Assembly (NCBI GenBank): GCA_016931495.1
Contig: JAFGER010000020.1
Location: 1 to 54,459 of the forward strand
Length of the DNA stretch: 54,459 bases
Direction of reading: 5' to 3'
Source: Chlorobiaceae bacterium
GTDB lineage: Bacteria; Bacteroidota; Chlorobiia; Chlorobiales; Chlorobiaceae
A program made the position numbers and the translations under genes. The notes beneath the pieces were generated by a model that did not search any database, was not told the DNA's origin, and worked only from the letters and a program-made list of their open reading frames with translations. Below, one piece after another: positions 9,954 to 19,795 of the stretch (within the stretch, counting starts at the first letter, position 1; each line of letters opens with the position of its first letter).

Positions 9954-11879
9954 ATGGGTTTTGCATTTCGGTGCCTGCCGGGAAAAAGGGAAACTGGCTT
10001 ACTCGCGCTTCTGCTTTCCGCCGGAGCGCCTCTTCATGCCGAAGAGGCTGGTTCTTTCACGCTGGATGAAACGGTTGTGACGGCAACCCTCAGCGAAACG
10101 GAGATTGGAAAGGTCCCGGCGGCAGTCGAGGTGATCAGTTCGCAGGAGATCGCCGAGATGGGCGCCGAAACCCTGCATCAGATTCTTGCCGAGGCGCAGA
10201 GCGTTGCGCTGGAACCGACCAGCGGGCGCCAGAGCACCGTGCGGCTGAGAGGGCTTAGCGGCTCGGTGCTGGTGCTGCTCGATGGCGTACGGCTGCCGTC
10301 AGGCTTTCAGGACAAGGTCGATCTCGTCGAGATTCCCGCGGGCATCGTCGAGCGTATCGAGATCGTCCGCGGGCCGGGTTCGGCGCTCTACGGGAGCGAT
10401 GCTATTGGCGGCGTCATCAATGTCATAACGAAAAAGCCTTCGGGGAAACCGGCGGCGTGGTTCGGCTCACGATACGGCCAGAGCCGTCATGGCCAGGCTG
10501 AAGAGACGGTGTTCGATGCTGGAGCCAGTGGCACGACCGGCTCGCTCGGCTATGTCGTCGCGGGTTCGTTTTCCGACAAGGGGCGCTTCGATTTCGATGC
10601 TTCGGACATGCAGACCGATGGCGACGACATGCGGGTGGCGTCGGGAGCGACGAGCCTTCTCTGGCAGGCAGGCGAGCGGACGACCGTCGGTTTTGGCGCG
10701 ATCTACGCGGAGGTCGAGCGCGAAGGGCTTCGAGCGAAGAACAAAAGGGAGAATGACTGGAACAACGCTTCCGACAGGTTTGCCAGCAACGTCGAGCTGC
10801 GGCATGAATTTTCCGGTGACTCCTCTCTGCTCTTCCGGCTTTCCCGTTCGGAGTATGACTGGGGGCTGGAGCTGACGCCGAAGGGTGTCTCGGTTGGGGA
10901 GCGGCATGACGTCAGGCAGGTCTCGACGCAGTACGACGGGCGCTGGCGCGTCGGCTTTGCGGGTAATCACGTCGTGACCACCGGCGTTGAGTATCGTACC
11001 GAGGACCGGACTGATGATGCCGTCGAGAGCGATGTCCAGAATTTCGCCGTGTTCGTTCAGGACGAAATTTTGGTCACCGGAAAGCTTCAGGCGATTGTCG
11101 GCCTGCGTTACGACGACCACTCCGGTTTCGGTTCGGTCTTGAGTCCGCGAATCAACCTTGCCTGGCGGCTGAGCGAGCGCTTGCGCCTGCGGGCTGCTTA
11201 TGGCGAAGGGTTCCGCGCGCCGACGGCGTTTGAGCTGTACTCCGGTTCACCCTACACCATCAACAGGGTGCTGTTGCCGAATCCGGAGCTCGATCCGCAA
11301 ACATCGAAGAGCTGGGAACTTGGCGCCGATTATGCCATCGGAGGTTTTTCGCTGGGGCTGACGGCCTTCAGGAATGACGTCCGGGATATGATTGCCGAGG
11401 TTTTTACCGGTACTTACGAGGGCGTGAAGCCCAGAATACCGGTCAACAGGATGGAGAATATTTCGGACGCCATGACGCAGGGGATAGAGCTTGGCGCTGC
11501 TTGGAAGCTCGGCGGGGGATTCGATCTCTCCGACGAGTTCACGCTGCTCGACAGCGAGGACAAGGGGAGTGGAGAGGAGCTGCTTCATGTGCCGGATATC
11601 TCCAACGTGCTGCAACTCGCCTGGCGCGGCAAGGAGGCGGGCATGACCGCAAAGCTCCGGCTGGTTACGACCGGCACCCACGCGATTGGCGGTGGCCTCA
11701 AGACAGCGGGGTACTCGATGGTCAATCTGTACGCGTCGAAAATGCTGACTTCCGGAGTGAAGCTTTATGGTGGAGTGGACAATCTGTTCGACAAAACGGT
11801 GGAAGGCGCGTATGGCAATGTTTACGGGCCGGGTCGTTCCGGAACCCTGTATTACAGCGGTATCGGAGTTGCGCTCTGA
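9954..11879 (+). CDS. TonB-dependent outer-membrane receptor 1
   Basis: Plug domain with [20 protein letters not shown]-terminal beta-barrel ending in YSGIGVAL. Confidence 0.94.
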   Translation: MGFAFRCLPGKRETGLLALLLSAGAPLHAEEAGSFTLDETVVTATLSETEIGKVPAAVEVISSQEIAEMGAETLHQILAEAQSVALEPTSGRQSTVRLRGLSGSVLVLLDGVRLPSGFQDKVDLVEIPAGIVERIEIVRGPGSALYGSDAIGGVINVITKKPSGKPAAWFGSRYGQSRHGQAEETVFDAGASGTTGSLGYVVAGSFSDKGRFDFDASDMQTDGDDMRVASGATSLLWQAGERTTVGFGAIYAEVEREGLRAKNKRENDWNNASDRFASNVELRHEFSGDSSLLFRLSRSEYDWGLELTPKGVSVGERHDVRQVSTQYDGRWRVGFAGNHVVTTGVEYRTEDRTDDAVESDVQNFAVFVQDEILVTGKLQAIVGLRYDDHSGFGSVLSPRINLAWRLSERLRLRAAYGEGFRAPTAFELYSGSPYTINRVLLPNPELDPQTSKSWELGADYAIGGFSLGLTAFRNDVRDMIAEVFTGTYEGVKPRIPVNRMENISDAMTQGIELGAAWKLGGGFDLSDEFTLLDSEDKGSGEELLHVPDISNVLQLAWRGKEAGMTAKLRLVTTGTHAIGGGLKTAGYSMVNLYASKMLTSGVKLYGGVDNLFDKTVEGAYGNVYGPGRSGTLYYSGIGVAL

Positions 11880-11898
11880 AAAACGGCATGGAGGCAAA

Positions 11899-12333
11899 AT
11901 GAAGCGGCAAACAGTTTTTCTCGTGGTGGTTCTTCTGTTCTTTTCTATCCCGGTGGTCGCTCCGTTCGGCGTAGCCCGAGGTGGTTCCCCCCAGGGCGCG
12001 CCGGGCGGAGCGGGGATAGATGGCGAGGCGGTTTACAAAAGCCATTGTATGGTCTGTCACTCGCTTGCTCTGCCGCCGAAAGCCGCGCCGCCGGTCAGGG
12101 GGCTGGCAAAGCACTATCGTGAGGCATTTGCGAGCAGGGAAGCGGGCGTGGCCCACATGAAAGCGTTCATGAAAAAGCCCGATGCCTCGAAAGCGATCTG
12201 CCACAAGGAGGCGATCGGGAGATTCGGCCTGATGCCGGCGATGACTCTTCCGGATGATGAATTGCACGCCGTCGCGGCATGGGTGTGGGATCAGTATGAC
12301 CCCCGAATGAAGCCCGGCGACCATCGGCACTGA
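11899..12333 (+). CDS. Small c-type cytochrome, exported
   Basis: Signal peptide; CMVCH haem motif; starts 19 nt after the receptor 1 stop. Confidence 0.88.
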   Translation: MKRQTVFLVVVLLFFSIPVVAPFGVARGGSPQGAPGGAGIDGEAVYKSHCMVCHSLALPPKAAPPVRGLAKHYREAFASREAGVAHMKAFMKKPDASKAICHKEAIGRFGLMPAMTLPDDELHAVAAWVWDQYDPRMKPGDHRH

Positions 12334-12541
12334 CCGGAATTGGCCGATGCGGTGAAGCGCTTTATTCTGGCGGCATTGGCGAAATGTCGGGTTCTGCAGG
12401 CGATCCCGGCGGCCCGGGTTTCGTGCCGCACTGTTTTCTTGCCTGTCATGCGCTACTGTACGAACAGGGTGTCATCAACCAAATGTATCGAGGCTGGCGA
12501 CCGGATCACCGGAGCATGGTTTCAGGGAGTTTATACCAGCT

Positions 12542-14371
12542 ATGTCCAGCATACGAATCATCCGCAAGCGAACCTGCCGGGCGCTCATGGCGCTTGCCGT
12601 GGCCGGGGTTGCCTGCGAAGCGCAGGCTGAAACAACAGGCACGGCCGTGCTCGACAAGATCGTTGTCGGTGCAACCAAAACGCCTCACACGCTCGGTGAC
12701 GTGCCGGTCGATGCGGCGGTTATCACCCGCGAAGAGCTGCTGAAGCGGAATGTGCAGACCGCACAGCAGGCGCTCGAACAGACGACCGGGCTGTATATCG
12801 GCAAAAATTCCGGCGGGTGGGGCAGCAAGGGAACGGTGGGCGTTTATGGCCTCGGCGCGAAATACAGTCTCGTGCTGGTCGATGGGCAGCGGCTGTTGGG
12901 GGGCCATCAGAACGCCATCGATCTGGAGCAGATTTCCATCGAGATGATCGAGCGGATCGAAATTCTCAAAGGGCCATCCTCGGCGCTTTATGGAAGCGAT
13001 GCAGTCGGCGGCGTCGTGAACATCATCACCCGCAAAGGGGCCGGCAAGCCCGAGTTTTCCGGATCGCTGGCGATGGGGTCGCGCGGAACCGCGGTCGGCT
13101 CGATCTCCGGCGGAGCGGGCAGCGAAAAGCTGAAAACCCGCCTCAACTACACGTATCGCGAGTCCGACGGCGTCAACGAACATCTTGACAGCTATGACGA
13201 GCATATCCTGCAAGGCACGGTTTCGCTGAAGCTTTCCGGCAAGACGGACGTAGAGTTCAAGCCGTACTATTCGTTTCAGGACATGCCGGATCAGCAGACC
13301 ACGCAGGAGCGCTACGGTCTGAACCAGATGCTGAACTGGCAACCGGACGACCGTTCCGCCTTCAAGCTTCGCGGCTCGTTTTTCGGCTTCAGGTACAAGA
13401 CTCCCTCGGATGACACGGTGCTCGAAAATTACGAAGCCGAACTTCTTTATTCGCGACAACTTTTCGACTACCAACTCCTGACCGCCGGCTACCAGTACTG
13501 GAACGAACGGCGGGATTACCTTCCTTTCGCCGGTCGGAACAGCACCATAGACCAGACGCAGAACAGCGTCTTCGTGCAGGACGAAATCGATCTTTCGCCC
13601 GTCACGCTGGTGCTTGGCGCACGCCTTGATTCGCATGAACGGTGGGGAGAGGAGTTCAATCCGAAAGCAAGCATGATGTATCGGGCCACCGATGCGCTCA
13701 AGTTCCGCGCCTCTGTTGGCCAAGCCTTCAAGGCGCCATCGTTGCTGAGCCTTTACGACGAGTGGATGATGGGTTCGATCACGGTGCATCCGAATCCCGA
13801 CCTGAAGCCGGAAAAATCGGTCGGCTACCAGGCTGGCCTCGAATACGCCTTCAGCCGCGACATCGTCACGAAAGCGACCTGGTTCAGGAACGATCTCGAC
13901 GATATGATCAAAAGCACGGTATCGAGGCGTGGCGGCTCGATGCACATGGATTACGAAAATATCAACGAAGCGATGACACAAGGCGTGGAACTGAATCTCG
14001 ATGCGCGCTTCAGCACAGCCGTTTCCGCGAAGCTCGGCTATACCTGGCTCGATACCGAAGACAAGAACAGCGGCAAGAAGCTGACCTACAGCCCGTCAGG
14101 CAAGTTCTTTTCCGCTCTCGATTACACGATTGCGCCCGCCGGCCTGACGCTTGGCTTCGAGGCCGCCTACACCGGCGAGCGCTATGCCGATGCGGCCAAC
14201 ACGCAAAAACTTGGCGGCTTCTGGGTCTGCAATGCGTCGCTGACGAAACGGTTCTCTTCGCAGGTCGAGCTGTTTGCCCGTGTCGATAACCTGTTCGGGG
14301 AAAAGAACATCACCGATGAATACGACCTCGATGGAGCAGAGTTTCTCGCGGGGATGAGGGTGAAGCTCTGA
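12542..14371 (+). CDS. TonB-dependent outer-membrane receptor 2
   Basis: Plug domain with [19 protein letters not shown]; beta-barrel length 609 aa. Confidence 0.94.
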   Translation: MSSIRIIRKRTCRALMALAVAGVACEAQAETTGTAVLDKIVVGATKTPHTLGDVPVDAAVITREELLKRNVQTAQQALEQTTGLYIGKNSGGWGSKGTVGVYGLGAKYSLVLVDGQRLLGGHQNAIDLEQISIEMIERIEILKGPSSALYGSDAVGGVVNIITRKGAGKPEFSGSLAMGSRGTAVGSISGGAGSEKLKTRLNYTYRESDGVNEHLDSYDEHILQGTVSLKLSGKTDVEFKPYYSFQDMPDQQTTQERYGLNQMLNWQPDDRSAFKLRGSFFGFRYKTPSDDTVLENYEAELLYSRQLFDYQLLTAGYQYWNERRDYLPFAGRNSTIDQTQNSVFVQDEIDLSPVTLVLGARLDSHERWGEEFNPKASMMYRATDALKFRASVGQAFKAPSLLSLYDEWMMGSITVHPNPDLKPEKSVGYQAGLEYAFSRDIVTKATWFRNDLDDMIKSTVSRRGGSMHMDYENINEAMTQGVELNLDARFSTAVSAKLGYTWLDTEDKNSGKKLTYSPSGKFFSALDYTIAPAGLTLGFEAAYTGERYADAANTQKLGGFWVCNASLTKRFSSQVELFARVDNLFGEKNITDEYDLDGAEFLAGMRVKL

Positions 14372-14397
14372 CAGGCGCTTCACCTCTTGTTCCCGTT

Positions 14398-14432
14398 GCC
14401 CTGACGTAAGGTGGTGCGTCAGGGCTTTTTCT
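14398..14432 (+). terminator. Intrinsic terminator after TonB receptor 2
   Basis: gccctgacg..cgtcagggc + T-rich tract. Confidence 0.75.
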
Positions 14433-14512
14433 TCCGAATGCAGGGTAGCTGGGCCATTCGGGAAGATCTTTTTTTGCCTGCTTCTTTTTTATAAAAAATC
14501 TGAATAACGATC

Positions 14513-15016
14513 ATGAAAAACATTGGAATTTTCTGGGGATCTGAAACCGGCAATACCCGGGCTGCCGCCGAAATGATTGGTCAGTCGCTTGGTGTGCCGT
14601 CGAGTAACATCCGGAATATCGCTTCCGCCACCCTCGATGATCTGGCGGCTTTCGACGTGCTGATTATCGGCACCTCAACCTGGGGCGCGGGTGAGCTTCA
14701 GGGCGACTGGGACTCGTTTTTCCCGAAACTCAACGGGGCGGACTTCAGCGGTAAAAGCGTTGCCTTTTTCGGGTTGGGAGACCAGGTCATCTATGCCGAC
14801 TACTTCCAGGATGCCATGGGCATTCTTTATGACGAGTTTGCGGCGCGAGGAGCGGCGGTCGTGGGCGCATGGCCTGACGAGGGCTACGAATACACGTATT
14901 CAAGAGCCGTTCGTGATGGCGTTTTTGTTGGATTGGCCCTGGATGCCGACAATCAGGATGATCTTACGGCTTCCCGAATCTCCACATGGGTCGCGCAGCT
15001 CCAGGGGGCATTTTAA
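14513..15016 (+). CDS. fldA: Flavodoxin
   Basis: FWGSETGNTRAAAEMI FMN phosphate loop; GTSTWGAGELQGDWDSF; FGLGDQVIYADYF. Confidence 0.94.
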   Translation: MKNIGIFWGSETGNTRAAAEMIGQSLGVPSSNIRNIASATLDDLAAFDVLIIGTSTWGAGELQGDWDSFFPKLNGADFSGKSVAFFGLGDQVIYADYFQDAMGILYDEFAARGAAVVGAWPDEGYEYTYSRAVRDGVFVGLALDADNQDDLTASRISTWVAQLQGAF

Positions 15017-15126
15017 AACCATTTCATACAACTCTTTTCATCTTTTATTTTGCTCTTATTTAAAAATAGTCTAAATTAAGATGTGTGAATGACTTCTTTG
15101 TTTTGGTGTTTTCGTTGATGATGTGG

Positions 15127-15171
15127 GAAAAGCCCTCGACATTTCTCTTTTGTGTCGGGGGCTTTTTTTTA
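15127..15171. terminator. Bidirectional intrinsic terminator between flavodoxin and the chelatase operon
   Basis: aaaagccctcgaca..tgtcgggggctttttttt. Confidence 0.78.
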
Positions 15172-16122
15172 TTTGTGCCCTTGTTCTTTCCGGATGCCCT
15201 CGGCAATGGTTTTCGTGGTGCTGACGATCCATGCATCGAGATCGGGATCGGGCAGGATCGCGTCGGGCCGGTAGCGAACGCGCCTGCCGTTTTCCGCCAC
15301 TGAGGCGACGCCCTGGCCGATGATGTCGATCTGGAAGCGCTCGCTGAAGGAGACCAGCAGAGGAATGACGATGGCGCGATCATGCTGTTTCAGAATCCTC
15401 CCGACTGCCGCCGAAGTGCTGTCGGGGCTGTAGTGGGCGACGTGGCCGCACCAGGCGGTCGTAAAGCCTGCGAAACCGCCTTCCTTGCACGCCTGCCTGC
15501 CTGTTTTTTCAAACGTTCGTTCCCACGCTTCACGGAACGGTTCAGAACCGTAACCGACAAGCACGAGTCCCTCCCGTGACGGATCATCCGACATCGTTCC
15601 GGCTCTTCTTGCCACGTTTTTTGCAAGCAGTTCCGAAAAATCGAGTGGGCCCGACAGATGGGTGCGGGCCGAAGGAAGGTAACGCTCGATTCCTTCGAGG
15701 CGCATCTGTTCGAGGGTGGCCGGATTCTCCTTTTTGCCGATGATGGTCGGAATGTCGTCGAACACATGCGCTCCGGTCGAAAGGAAGAGCGGGATGACGA
15801 TGATGTCCGAATAGCCGTTGCTGTCGAGCGCTTTGAGCGCCGTGGAAATCGATGGCTCGGTGTGCTCCATGAAGGCGGTCGAAAGCGTGTCGATGCCGTC
15901 GATGGCGCGGATTCGGGGCGCGACGCGCCGTTCGAGTTCGAGCAGGTTTTGCTTCCATCCGGATGAGCGTGAACCGTGATTGACGAGCAGCACGGCGATT
16001 TTCTGCCTGTTCGCGGGCGAATCGCCGGATGGCTCGTTTCGCGGTTCGCTCTCGGCGCAGGCCGTGAGGGCGAGGAGCAGGAGCGAAAGAAGGTATCGCA
16101 CCGGATGGGCGGGGAGGCGCAT
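15169..16122 (-). CDS. Exported lipoprotein, CbiX/CbiK-like sirohydrochlorin chelatase family (copy 1)
   Basis: Start at MRLPAHPVRYLLSLLLLALTAC (lipobox); VLLVNHGSR; VIPLFLSTGAHVFDDIP; second-half VIPLLVSFSERFQ. Confidence 0.82.
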   Translation of the reverse strand: MRLPAHPVRYLLSLLLLALTACAESEPRNEPSGDSPANRQKIAVLLVNHGSRSSGWKQNLLELERRVAPRIRAIDGIDTLSTAFMEHTEPSISTALKALDSNGYSDIIVIPLFLSTGAHVFDDIPTIIGKKENPATLEQMRLEGIERYLPSARTHLSGPLDFSELLAKNVARRAGTMSDDPSREGLVLVGYGSEPFREAWERTFEKTGRQACKEGGFAGFTTAWCGHVAHYSPDSTSAAVGRILKQHDRAIVIPLLVSFSERFQIDIIGQGVASVAENGRRVRYRPDAILPDPDLDAWIVSTTKTIAEGIRKEQGHK

Positions 16123-16196
16123 TGGCGTGGGTGGTTGTATGCCGGCGGGCTGGCGCCGGCATGATGGAGTCGGGAAACGGATTGTTGCGGATTGTT

Positions 16197-16760
16197 TCAG
16201 AGCTGCTGCATCACCAGGGCGACGAGCGGCGGCAGCGCGCCGGCGGCGATCAGCCATTTGCCCCGGCCCGGCAGGCCGTTGCGCCCGCGAAGCATGAACA
16301 TGCCGGTCACGGTGATGACGATCAGCATGAAGGCGAAAAGGTCGGAGGCCCATTTCCACCACTCCACGCTGTTGCGGTGTAGTACGTTGACCTGGTAAAA
16401 GAGCGGGCGTCTCGATACCTGCTCGTAGGTTCCCTTGCCGCTGCCGAGATCGACGAGCATGGTCGCGTTTTTATAATAGATTTTGACCTGCCGCTCTGAG
16501 GGAAAGTCGTAAAGTCGGAACGACGGCTCTCCGGCCAGAGCGCTGAAACGCCCGATGCTGCTCGCGGTTATCTCGTCTTTCGCGTAACCGCGATCGAGGC
16601 TGATCTCTTTTTTGGTGATGACGAAATCCGGGTTCCACTCATCGACATGGTTGAGCGCGATGCCGGAGAGGCTGTAGGCGATGATAAGCGCGGCAAAGAA
16701 GTAGCCGAGGTCGCGGTGCAGGATGTTGTTGATTTTCCTTGCGTTATCGAACGGTTTCAT
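16197..16760 (-). CDS. PepSY-associated TM family membrane protein
   Basis: [28 protein letters not shown]...[28 protein letters not shown]. Confidence 0.7.
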   Translation of the reverse strand: MKPFDNARKINNILHRDLGYFFAALIIAYSLSGIALNHVDEWNPDFVITKKEISLDRGYAKDEITASSIGRFSALAGEPSFRLYDFPSERQVKIYYKNATMLVDLGSGKGTYEQVSRRPLFYQVNVLHRNSVEWWKWASDLFAFMLIVITVTGMFMLRGRNGLPGRGKWLIAAGALPPLVALVMQQL

Positions 16761-16771
16761 GGCGCGGGCGA

Positions 16772-17752
16772 TTATGGTCTGGTTTTGGCGTTGAGGGTTT
16801 CGATCTCCGTTTTCACGGCCTTGACAATCCACTCTTCGATGGCCGGATCCGGCAGCAGGGAGTCGGGCTTGTAGCTGACGCGCTCTTTTCCGCCGTCAGC
16901 CTTTTCGATGCCGCCGCCGATGATGCGCACCTGGAAGTTCTCGTCGAAGGCTACCAGCACCGGAAGCACGAGCGCCCGCTTCTTGTGTTTCAGGATTCTG
17001 TTGACCGCCGTGGTGGTCGAGTCCGGGCGGTAGCGGACGATGTGGCCGCACCAGCCGTGCGTCAGGGCGTCGATGCCGGTTTCCTGCCGCACGGCTTGTC
17101 CGACTTTGACGAAGAGCTCGTTCCACTCTTTTTCGTACTCCTCGTCGCCGTAGCCGATCAGCACGATTCCCTCGTCGGCGGGATGTTTCGACAGCGCCCT
17201 TGCCCGGCGGACGACGTTCTGCCGCAAAGCGTCGCCGAAGTCGAGCAGCGGCGTCATGCGGATGGCCGCTTGCGGCTTGTATCGCTCGATCTTTTCGAGC
17301 TTCAGGGTCTCCATCGAGCGCGGATCCTCTTTCTGGCCCATGATGGTGGGCAGGTCGTCGAAGGAGTGCGGGCTGACGGTCAGAAAGAGCGGCACGACGA
17401 CGACGTCGGTGAAGCCTTCGCGGTCGAACTCCTTCAGGCGCGTGGCGATGGAGGGTTCGGCGTACTCCATGAAGGCGGTTCTGACTGCGGTGACGCTGCC
17501 GCTCGTGAGTATTTCAGGGGCGACCCGCTTTTCGAGGTCGAACAGGGCGTTGCGCCAGCTTTCAGATGGCGAGCCGTGGCTGACCAGCAGCACGGCGGTT
17601 TTTCGCGGGCCGCGCGGGCCGGTCGCCGTTGCCGGTTCCTGCTTGGTGGAGCAACCGGCGAGAGCGGTGAAAAGCATCATGACGAGAAGCAGCAGCCGGG
17701 CGGTTGCCGGTTTGCGGCCCGTGAAGTGGAGCGTACGCTGTTGTTTGGGCAT
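16772..17752 (-). CDS. Exported lipoprotein, CbiX/CbiK-like chelatase family (copy 2)
   Basis: Lipobox [34 protein letters not shown]; paralogous to 15169-16122. Confidence 0.82.
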   Translation of the reverse strand: MPKQQRTLHFTGRKPATARLLLLVMMLFTALAGCSTKQEPATATGPRGPRKTAVLLVSHGSPSESWRNALFDLEKRVAPEILTSGSVTAVRTAFMEYAEPSIATRLKEFDREGFTDVVVVPLFLTVSPHSFDDLPTIMGQKEDPRSMETLKLEKIERYKPQAAIRMTPLLDFGDALRQNVVRRARALSKHPADEGIVLIGYGDEEYEKEWNELFVKVGQAVRQETGIDALTHGWCGHIVRYRPDSTTTAVNRILKHKKRALVLPVLVAFDENFQVRIIGGGIEKADGGKERVSYKPDSLLPDPAIEEWIVKAVKTEIETLNAKTRP

Positions 17753-17829
17753 CGGTGTTTTCGGATGGTTGAATGGATTGATTTGATACGATTCTGATTT
17801 TGGATGCGCTCACGTGTCGCCGCTCCCGG

Positions 17830-18462
17830 TCAGATCAGCCTGAAGAGCAGCGGTATATCGATACTTATTCTGCCAAGTCCGTAACCGGTTGGCGGCGGGA
17901 ACGGCGCGGCTTTCCGGACGGCGGCGAGCGCAGCTTTATCGAGCGTGGCGAAGCCCGATGACTTGACGAGGCTTGTCGAGACGACGGCCCCATCGGCTCC
18001 GATGACGACGTTCACGGTTACCGTGCCCTCCTGCTGGAGGTTGCGGGCGAACGGCGGATAGTGTTTTTTCGCCTCGATCCGGCTTCGGACGATCGACAAA
18101 TAGTTGCCGGACTGGGGAGCAGGAGCTGCCTGCGGCGTACCGGCGGAGGCGCTTTCCGCCGCAGGCAGCTCCTGCCGGATGCATGAAGGAGGGGCATCCT
18201 GTGAGGTCGTTGTCACGGTTGCCGGAACCGGTTTCATGGCGCGCTCTTTTCTTGCGGGGCTTGCGGGGCGCGGTTCCGGCTTCGGCTTCGCGGTTTGCGC
18301 CGGATTTTCCGGAGCGGCGACAGCCGATGTCAGCGTAAGGTTGATGCTGGCGGTGGCGGGCGTTGTTTCCGCGCGGGTCATGAACACGAACGGAGTCAGT
18401 GCCGCCAGGTGCAAGAGAATCGAGGCGCCGAACACGCTTTGCCGGATGCGCCGGGTCGTCAT
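17830..18462 (-). CDS. tonB: TonB energy-transducing protein
   Basis: N-terminal TM, Pro/Ala/Lys-rich linker, C-terminal YPPFARNLQQEGTVTVNVVIGADGAV...LDKAALAAVRKAAPFPPP. Confidence 0.9.
   Translation of the reverse strand: MTTRRIRQSVFGASILLHLAALTPFVFMTRAETTPATASINLTLTSAVAAPENPAQTAKPKPEPRPASPARKERAMKPVPATVTTTSQDAPPSCIRQELPAAESASAGTPQAAPAPQSGNYLSIVRSRIEAKKHYPPFARNLQQEGTVTVNVVIGADGAVVSTSLVKSSGFATLDKAALAAVRKAAPFPPPTGYGLGRISIDIPLLFRLI
18119..18175. repeat. 19-bp perfect inverted repeat inside the tonB coding sequence
   Basis: GCAGGAGCTGCCTGCGGCG (18119-18137) vs CGCCGCAGGCAGCTCCTGC (18157-18175). Confidence 0.9.
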
Positions 18463-18866
18463 TGCGGTGAGCGCTTGTCGGTTACGACGGAGATGCCGGT
18501 CGCGCCCGCCTGCTTTGCCTTGTCCATCACCTCGACAACCCGTCCGAAATCAACCGATTTGTCCGACAGCAGATGCACCGTCTTGTCGGCCCTGCCTTCG
18601 AGCAGCGATGCGATTTCCGGCTTGAATCGCTGGCTGGAAACCGGCTGGCTGTTCAGATAGAGCTGGTTGTTGCCGTCGATGCCGATGGTGATCTCCGGCT
18701 CTTCGCTCACCACGGCCGAGGCGGATTCCGGCAGCCTGACCGGCAGCACGGGCTTGGCGTAGATCGAGGTGAGCAGAAAAAAGATCAGCAACTGGAACAC
18801 GATATCGATCATCGGAGTGAGATCGATATGGCGCTTTTCCGGGAGGTTTTCACCGAAATCGATCAT
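18459..18866 (-). CDS. exbD: ExbD/TolR family biopolymer transport protein
   Basis: IDLTPMIDIVFQLLIFFLLTS; overlaps tonB start by 4 nt. Confidence 0.92.
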   Translation of the reverse strand: MIDFGENLPEKRHIDLTPMIDIVFQLLIFFLLTSIYAKPVLPVRLPESASAVVSEEPEITIGIDGNNQLYLNSQPVSSQRFKPEIASLLEGRADKTVHLLSDKSVDFGRVVEVMDKAKQAGATGISVVTDKRSPQ

Positions 18867-19468
18867 CGCCCGCCTCCAAGGTGCTTGACGGCCTCCGTGC
18901 CGTAGTGTTTCATCTGCCACGCGAACGACTGTACCCGGTGTTCGAGGAAGTGGTGCGCCACCATTGCCGGAATGGCGATGGTCATTCCGGCGACCGTCGT
19001 GATCAGCGCCTCCCAGATGCCTCCGGCGAGCATCGACGGATCGATGCCGCCGGTCGAAGAGGAGATTTCCCGGAACGCATCGACCAGGCCGAGCACCGTG
19101 CCGAGCAGGCCGAGCAGCGGGGCGATCCTGCCAACCAGCTCGATGACGTGCAGGTTCTGGTTGAGCCGTTTGAGTTCGGAAGCCCCCCTGAGCGAGATGA
19201 CCTCTTCGAGCTGCTCTTTCGGTGCGCCTGCATGGCGAAGTCCCGCTTCGAGAATGGCGGCGACGGGGCCGGGCGTCGCGGCGGCGAGTTCGAGGGCGCG
19301 TCCGGTTTCACCTTTTTCGAGCAGATCGTGGATGGTTATGGCATTACCGGGCCGCCGTCCCGCAAGGAAAAAGAAGATGGTTCGTTCAAGCGCGAAGGCA
19401 AAGGCGATGATGGATGAGAACAGCAGCGGGTACATGAGGGGCCCGCCTTTCACGAAAAGCTCCGTCAT
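18863..19468 (-). CDS. exbB: MotA/TolQ/ExbB proton channel protein
   Basis: ELVGRIAPLLGLLGTVLGLVDAF...GGIWEALITTVAGMTIAIPAMVAHHFLEHRV. Confidence 0.92.
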   Translation of the reverse strand: MTELFVKGGPLMYPLLFSSIIAFAFALERTIFFFLAGRRPGNAITIHDLLEKGETGRALELAAATPGPVAAILEAGLRHAGAPKEQLEEVISLRGASELKRLNQNLHVIELVGRIAPLLGLLGTVLGLVDAFREISSSTGGIDPSMLAGGIWEALITTVAGMTIAIPAMVAHHFLEHRVQSFAWQMKHYGTEAVKHLGGGR

Positions 19469-19795
19469 GGCAGTCGGTTGTATTGTAACAGTTTACGTTA
19501 ACCAGAGCGTGCGTGCGGCGTTGCAGCTCAGGCACGGGTCTAATTTACATTTAAATTTATTTAAACAAAATTAAAATAAGGAGCTCATCCGGAATCCTTT
19601 CCGGCCAGATTCACAGGCGGCTGGCCCGCATTGCCGGTTAAGCCCTTCAATGCGTTCAATGCGTTATATTGCATCCGGCTTCAGGATGTTTTCGCTCATC
19701 CGTCACCGGAAGGGCAAGGGGTCGGTCACTGACCGGGAGCATCCCGCTATGCTGTGGTTCTGAACTGTTTTCGTGGATCAATCTTTTCTTTGCCG

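Noticed and set aside
12334-12541. Possible cobalamin riboswitch upstream of TonB receptor 2
   Set aside because: No convincing B12-box (GCCACTG context) or core pairing could be identified by eye.
12506-13981. 491-aa minus-strand ORF opposite TonB receptor 2
   Set aside because: Fully antisense to a well-supported receptor; no recognisable motif.
16739-17797. 352-aa plus-strand ORF opposite the chelatase copy 2
   Set aside because: Shadow ORF of a recognisable lipoprotein chelatase; no domain signature.
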